From assembly GCA_013003285.1 (NCBI GenBank), contig JABDJY010000219.1:1-10446 (forward strand): a DNA stretch of 10,446 nucleotides. The letters run 5' to 3'. Positions 7,006 through 10,446 of the stretch are shown here, piece after piece. The notes beneath the pieces were generated by a model. It had not been told where the DNA came from. It searched no databases and saw only the letters and a list, made by a program, of their open reading frames with translations. The first letter of the stretch is position 1, and every line of letters starts with the position of its first letter. The translations under genes were made by a program, and so were the position numbers. This DNA is from Alphaproteobacteria bacterium. GTDB taxonomy: Bacteria; Pseudomonadota; Alphaproteobacteria; UBA6615.

Positions 7006-9453
7006 CTACTTGCTGTAGCGGTCGATCGCCCGTGACATCAGCATATAGGCCTTGCCGACATCGGCGGTGAGCAGGCTGGCGCTCAGCAAATCGTCAGGGT
7101 CGGCGTCCCCGGCCTGGCCGAGCAGTCGCTCGAACTCGCGCATATAGCGCATGGCGACGGCGCGGAATTCATCGTCTTCTTCGAACAGTTCGCGCACCCG
7201 GGCGATGGCCACCGGGTCCTTGGCACGGCCGGCGATGCGGCGCACCGCGATCATGGCGTCGCCCTTGCCGTAGCGTTTGATAATGTCGGGCGCCAGCGCG
7301 CCCTCGAAGGCCCGGTCGAGATCGATGCCGACGGAGCCCAGCGTATCGAGCACCTGGTTCACTGTGCGCATATAGATGCCGCGTGAGCCGTCCGCCTGGG
7401 CGGCGCGCAGCTCTTCGGCCTTATGGGTCGCCTCGTTCGAGGCTTCGATCAGCGCATGCTCGTGCATGCGGAAGGTCGCCGCCACGCTCTCCGCCTTCTG
7501 GCTGACCTGATCGAGCGAGGATTGCATGTCGCGGGCCTGTTCGCGCAGCGCGTCGCGCAGGCCGTCGACGCGATGTTCCATACGGTCGGACGCGCCGGAC
7601 ATATCGCCGACATGGCGGTCGAGCGATTGCATGGTGGCATCGACGCGTGCTACCGCGCTCTCGCCCACATCGCGTAGGGTCTCGGCTCGCGCGACCAGCG
7701 TATCGCCGAGCTCGCGCCAGCGCGCGATCAGCCCGTCGACGGTCTCGCCCACCTCGCGGCTTTTGCCCGACAGGGTCTCGCTGGTTTCGGCCGCGGTACG
7801 CCGCATGGCTGCCGTGCTGGAGGCGAGATCCTCGCGGCGGCTGCGCAGAACTTCCGCCACTTCGCTCATGGCTTCGGTCGAGGCCTGGGTTGCGTCTTCC
7901 AGCAGATTGGATTCCTGTTGGATGGCGTTGCGCACATCCGATAACTGGTTGAAGGCCTCTTCAGCGGCGCCGCGCAAGGTCTCGGTATGGGTGGTGAGGG
8001 TCTCGCCGATGGCGCCGGCGCGCGCACTGGCATTGTCGCTGATACGGCCCAGCTCCTGGGCCTGATGACGGAGCGCCTCGCGCGCTTCGTTGGCCGAGGT
8101 GGCCGCAGCCTGAGATGTTTCACGGACCATATCGGCACCGGCCGCCAGCGCCAGGCGCGCATCTTCGGCCAGGCTTTCCGCCGTCGTCACCGTTTCGGTA
8201 ATGGCCTCGCGGTCGGTAGCCAGATGCTCGCGCAGGCGGCGCAACTGCGCGGTCGCCCGCTCGGTCGTCTCGTCCAGGGTGCGCTCGCCCTCCTCGATGG
8301 TCACCATGACGCTGCGTAGGCGACGCTCGGCGCCGTCGGCCACCGCCTCCAGCCCATCCTGCTGCGCCGCCAGCCCGTCGCGCGCCTGCTGCGCGCGTTG
8401 AGCCGCGGCCTCCAGGGCGGTCTCGATGGCGGCGACATGCTCGCGCATGGCCATCCGCATATCGCTGCTCGACACGGTGGTGCGCCCAACCGCTTCGTCG
8501 AGCCCGGTCGCCCCCTCGCGCAGGGTATCGGCGATTTGTTCGGCGTCGGCCACCGCATCGCGCGCCGCGCTGGCCAAGGTCGCCGCTTCGGTGCGGAATA
8601 TGGCGGCGATGGCCCGGCTCTTTTCCTCCGCGATATCGCCGGACGCCGTCAGATTGGTGGCCATTTGCTGCAACCGTTCGCCGATCTCGGCGACCTGGGT
8701 GGCGTTGGCGCGCGCCGCGCGGCTGAGCTCCTGCGCCTGATCCTGGAACGAAGCTGAAATCGCGCCGCTGCGCGTCTGGGTTTCGACGACGACGGTCTCG
8801 AGGCGCTCGGTCGCGCCCTCGAGCACGGCAGCGACTGTCTGGGAAGTCTTGTTGGCTTTTTCCGCCGCAACGGTCGAGACCTGCAGGATTTGGCCCGAGA
8901 CGTTGCTGGCGACCGTTTCGAACGCCGCGCCGGCATCGACGACTTTCTGTGCCAAATCCGTCGTTAACGTATCGGCATGCGCGGCGGCGCCGGCAGTGAT
9001 CTGCTCGATGCGCGCCGCCGCCCTGTCGGCCGCCGCAGAAAACAATTCGCCGGCTTCGGCAGCCCGCTCGTCGAGCTGCACCACCAAGTTTTGGGCGCGC
9101 TCCAATGCCACATCGGTGGCCTGCGCAATGGCGCCGGCGGCCTGGCTGCCGGCGTCGCTGACGACAATGCCGGCGTCGTTGGCCTGGCGCGCCAGCGCGT
9201 CGGCCACGTCGCTAGTCCGCGCAACGATCTGGCCGGCCGCGGCCTGAATACGTTTGGCCGCGTCATTGCTGGACTCACTGACGCCGGAAAGCGTCGAGGC
9301 CACCGAACTCTGGAACACCGTCTCAATCGAGGCGACCTGCTGGCGAATCAGCTCTGTTAGCTCGCGCACATTCTCGCCGGCCCGCTGGGACGCTTTGTCG
9401 ACCGCTGCGGCCTGCTCGCCGCCGGCGCCGCGAATCTCCTCAAGCGTTTCCAA
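7006..9453 (-). CDS. long coiled-coil protein, C-terminal part of a frameshifted TipN-like gene
   Basis: This frame encodes 815 residues. About the first 670 are Ala-, Glu-, Arg- and Thr-rich with almost no Pro, and consist of heptad-like helices (many AA..A..L.E patterns) like those of apolipoprotein- or chemoreceptor-type coiled coils. The last 130 (from about MRTVNQVLDTLGSVGIDLDR onward) look like a separate globular domain rich in hydrophobic helices. No ATG opens the frame; the first usable start is a TTG at 9453 with a poorly spaced AAGG before it, so it is unlikely to be an independent gene. It continues the preceding ORF after a one-base loss near 9471, giving about 1030 residues. Two membrane helices plus a giant coiled coil match the architecture of Caulobacter TipN, a pole marker. 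That is an architectural comparison, not proven homology. Confidence 0.75.
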   Translation of the reverse strand: METLEEIRGAGGEQAAAVDKASQRAGENVRELTELIRQQVASIETVFQSSVASTLSGVSESSNDAAKRIQAAAGQIVARTSDVADALARQANDAGIVVSDAGSQAAGAIAQATDVALERAQNLVVQLDERAAEAGELFSAAADRAAARIEQITAGAAAHADTLTTDLAQKVVDAGAAFETVASNVSGQILQVSTVAAEKANKTSQTVAAVLEGATERLETVVVETQTRSGAISASFQDQAQELSRAARANATQVAEIGERLQQMATNLTASGDIAEEKSRAIAAIFRTEAATLASAARDAVADAEQIADTLREGATGLDEAVGRTTVSSSDMRMAMREHVAAIETALEAAAQRAQQARDGLAAQQDGLEAVADGAERRLRSVMVTIEEGERTLDETTERATAQLRRLREHLATDREAITETVTTAESLAEDARLALAAGADMVRETSQAAATSANEAREALRHQAQELGRISDNASARAGAIGETLTTHTETLRGAAEEAFNQLSDVRNAIQQESNLLEDATQASTEAMSEVAEVLRSRREDLASSTAAMRRTAAETSETLSGKSREVGETVDGLIARWRELGDTLVARAETLRDVGESAVARVDATMQSLDRHVGDMSGASDRMEHRVDGLRDALREQARDMQSSLDQVSQKAESVAATFRMHEHALIEASNEATHKAEELRAAQADGSRGIYMRTVNQVLDTLGSVGIDLDRAFEGALAPDIIKRYGKGDAMIAVRRIAGRAKDPVAIARVRELFEEDDEFRAVAMRYMREFERLLGQAGDADPDDLLSASLLTADVGKAYMLMSRAIDRYSK

Positions 9454-9473
9454 CGCCTTGCGCAGGTTCAGGT
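9451..9473 (-). other. frameshift junction in the TipN-like gene
   Basis: On the minus strand the first frame reads E-A-L-T-stop, while the frame one base back is open and coding-like. Adding one C to the CC pair (plus-strand GG, 9471-9472) would remove the stop and give EALTLNLRKALETLEEIR, a smooth heptad pattern. No canonical slippery heptamer is present. A single-base deletion, in the genome or in the assembly, is the simplest reading. Confidence 0.7.
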
Positions 9474-10097
9474 TAGGGCCTCGGCGTGCATGGACAGCGA
9501 ACGGCCCGCGGCGCTGGAATTTTCGACCGCCGTATCGGCAGCCGTCGACAGGGTTTTCACCCGCGTATTGAAATCGTCACCGAGTTGCTGCAACTGGAGT
9601 CGCGAATTTTCCACCGCCTCCGCGGAAGCCTCCGACATGGCCTCGACGCGCTCTGTGAATTCCGTGCCAAGCTGATCCAACTGGGCGCGTGACTGATCGA
9701 TGGTTCGCTGCAAGATCGCCGCGTAACCGCGCATTTCCTCGCCCAAATCCACCAGGCCGGCCTCAGCCTCGGCTTGTGGCATCGCCAGGCGCGCCACTTG
9801 GGCCTCCAGCTGTGCCACCGTTTCACGGGTCCGCAGGCTGTTGGCAAACATCGACATGAGGGCGAAAAACACCGCCGGTGGCGCGATAAACCCGGCAACG
9901 ATGCCGCCAATCTGGTCGGCCAACAACAGGGGTAAGTTGTTCCATCCAATCGATCGACCGACAAACCAGGCAAAGAGCCCGACCCAAACCGCGCTAAGGA
10001 GGATCGGCACGAATATCAAACCACGTACGCGCCGCGGTGTTTCGACGGGTGGCTTACCCAGTTCGTACACACCGTTGTTAGCACGCAGGAAGTTCAT
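9468..10097 (-). CDS. two-transmembrane coiled-coil protein, N-terminal part of the frameshifted TipN-like gene
   Basis: This frame encodes 209 residues and ends at a TGA that looks premature. After a short cytoplasmic N-terminus come two hydrophobic helices (about 26-48 and 63-87), then a continuous amphipathic helix from about 90. Residues 140-194 contain two copies of a 29-residue unit (L.QLG..F..RV...S.A...AVENS). The ATG at 10097 is only four bases after the mutase stop, so translation is probably coupled and the two genes share a transcript. A longer reading through the upstream frame overlaps the mutase and is rejected. The coiled coil resumes without a break in the next frame downstream. 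Membrane-anchored scaffold or polarity function is inferred from the architecture only. Confidence 0.8.
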   Translation of the reverse strand: MNFLRANNGVYELGKPPVETPRRVRGLIFVPILLSAVWVGLFAWFVGRSIGWNNLPLLLADQIGGIVAGFIAPPAVFFALMSMFANSLRTRETVAQLEAQVARLAMPQAEAEAGLVDLGEEMRGYAAILQRTIDQSRAQLDQLGTEFTERVEAMSEASAEAVENSRLQLQQLGDDFNTRVKTLSTAADTAVENSSAAGRSLSMHAEALT

Positions 10098-10101
10098 GGC
10101 G

Positions 10102-10446
10102 TCACGCGGCCTGTTGTCGCCGTTGTTTGATGAGGTCGATGATTTCATTGGCGGCGGCGGGGATATTGGTGCCCGGCCCATAGATCGCCGAAACGCCCTT
10201 CTCGTGCAGGAACTCATAGTCCTGCGGCGGAATAACGCCGCCACATATAACGAGGGTATTGCCGGCGCCAGCGTCGCGCAGTGCGTCGACAAGCTGCGGT
10301 ACCAGGGTCTTATGACCCGCGGCCTGGCTCGACACGCCGACCACATGGACGTCGTTTTCGATCGCCTGCTGCGCTGCTTCCGCCGGCGTGGCAAAGAGCG
10401 GTCCGATATCCACATCGAAGCCGATATCGGCAAACGCCGTGGCGAT
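10102..10446 (-). CDS. scpA: methylmalonyl-CoA mutase, C-terminal 114 residues (cobalamin-binding domain)
   Basis: Methylmalonyl-CoA mutase interconverts methylmalonyl-CoA and succinyl-CoA with adenosylcobalamin, the last step of propionate and odd-chain or branched amino acid breakdown. The frame is open to the right edge and ends at TGA 10102-10104. The visible part is the distal half of the Rossmann-like B12 domain: DVDIGPLF near the start, NDVHVVGVSS, AAGHKTLVP, the GG motif in CGGVIPPQDYEFL, and the YGPGT.IP end. The DxHxxG cobalamin motif lies outside the window. The segment that usually reads SxL is SSQ here, with Gln in place of Leu. The next gene starts four bases downstream. Its chaperone MeaB is encoded at 2420-1440 on the same strand. 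The gene symbol follows common usage; mcmA or mutB would serve equally. Confidence 0.95.
   Translation of the reverse strand: MATAFADIGFDVDIGPLFATPAEAAQQAIENDVHVVGVSSQAAGHKTLVPQLVDALRDAGAGNTLVICGGVIPPQDYEFLHEKGVSAIYGPGTNIPAAANEIIDLIKQRRQQAA

Noticed and set aside
7006..9453. Methyl-accepting chemotaxis protein
   Set aside because: The coiled coil is chemoreceptor-like in composition, but no conserved signalling hairpin tip (E..AR..E-type core) or HAMP domain was recognised, and the C-terminal domain is different.
9463..9480. Programmed -1 ribosomal frameshifting at the junction
   Set aside because: The bases before the TGA do not form an X-XXY-YYZ slippery heptamer and no strong downstream hairpin was seen, so a plain indel is favoured.
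9468..10433. Reading the two-membrane protein as a 321-residue product from an upstream start
   Set aside because: The extra 112 residues come from the wrong frame of the mutase gene and are Arg/Ser-rich; the ATG at 10097 follows the mutase stop and gives a sensible N-terminus.

Overview
The window looks like a chromosomal segment of a GC-rich alphaproteobacterium, possibly Rhodospirillales-like. This is inferred from the coding style, the L28 and MeaB sequences, the C-terminal half of a methylmalonyl-CoA mutase, and a long polar-type coiled-coil protein. No tRNA, rRNA, CRISPR, IS element or phage gene was seen.

Left block, minus strand, reading right to left: an Lrp/AsnC regulator (2915-2442), 21 bases, meaB (2420-1440), then rpmB for ribosomal protein L28 (1325-1038) with its own promoter and a clear terminator, then the first 312 codons of a tRNA-guanine transglycosylase (936 to beyond base 1). 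That transglycosylase is not the textbook bacterial type. Its active-site loops resemble chlamydial and eukaryotic enzymes that take queuine directly.

Middle block, plus strand (2916-6901): two exported proteins under AT-rich upstream regions. One is a DUF2799-type lipoprotein with a coiled-coil tail. The other is a 937-residue secreted metzincin-type zinc metalloprotease with pre-peptidase-like, fibronectin III, Ig-like and further beta domains. They lie between lrp-meaB and the mutase gene, which are often near neighbours in related genomes. A strong hairpin (6936-6971) ends the block where it meets the convergent right-hand genes.

Right block, minus strand: the last 114 residues of methylmalonyl-CoA mutase (beyond 10446 to 10102). 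Four bases later comes a gene for a two-transmembrane, very long coiled-coil protein with a globular C-terminal domain, an architecture like the alphaproteobacterial polarity protein TipN. It is split into two frames (10097-9468 and 9453-7006). Restoring one base near 9471 would give one protein of about 1030 residues.

Functionally, MeaB protects and reactivates the mutase encoded at the other end, so the window brackets the propionyl-CoA to succinyl-CoA step. Lrp may tie meaB expression to amino-acid supply. No complete undescribed multi-gene system is evident. The best leads are the queuine-type transglycosylase, the frameshifted TipN-like gene coupled to the mutase, the secreted protease/lipoprotein pair with a shared upstream motif, and the Lrp operator candidates.
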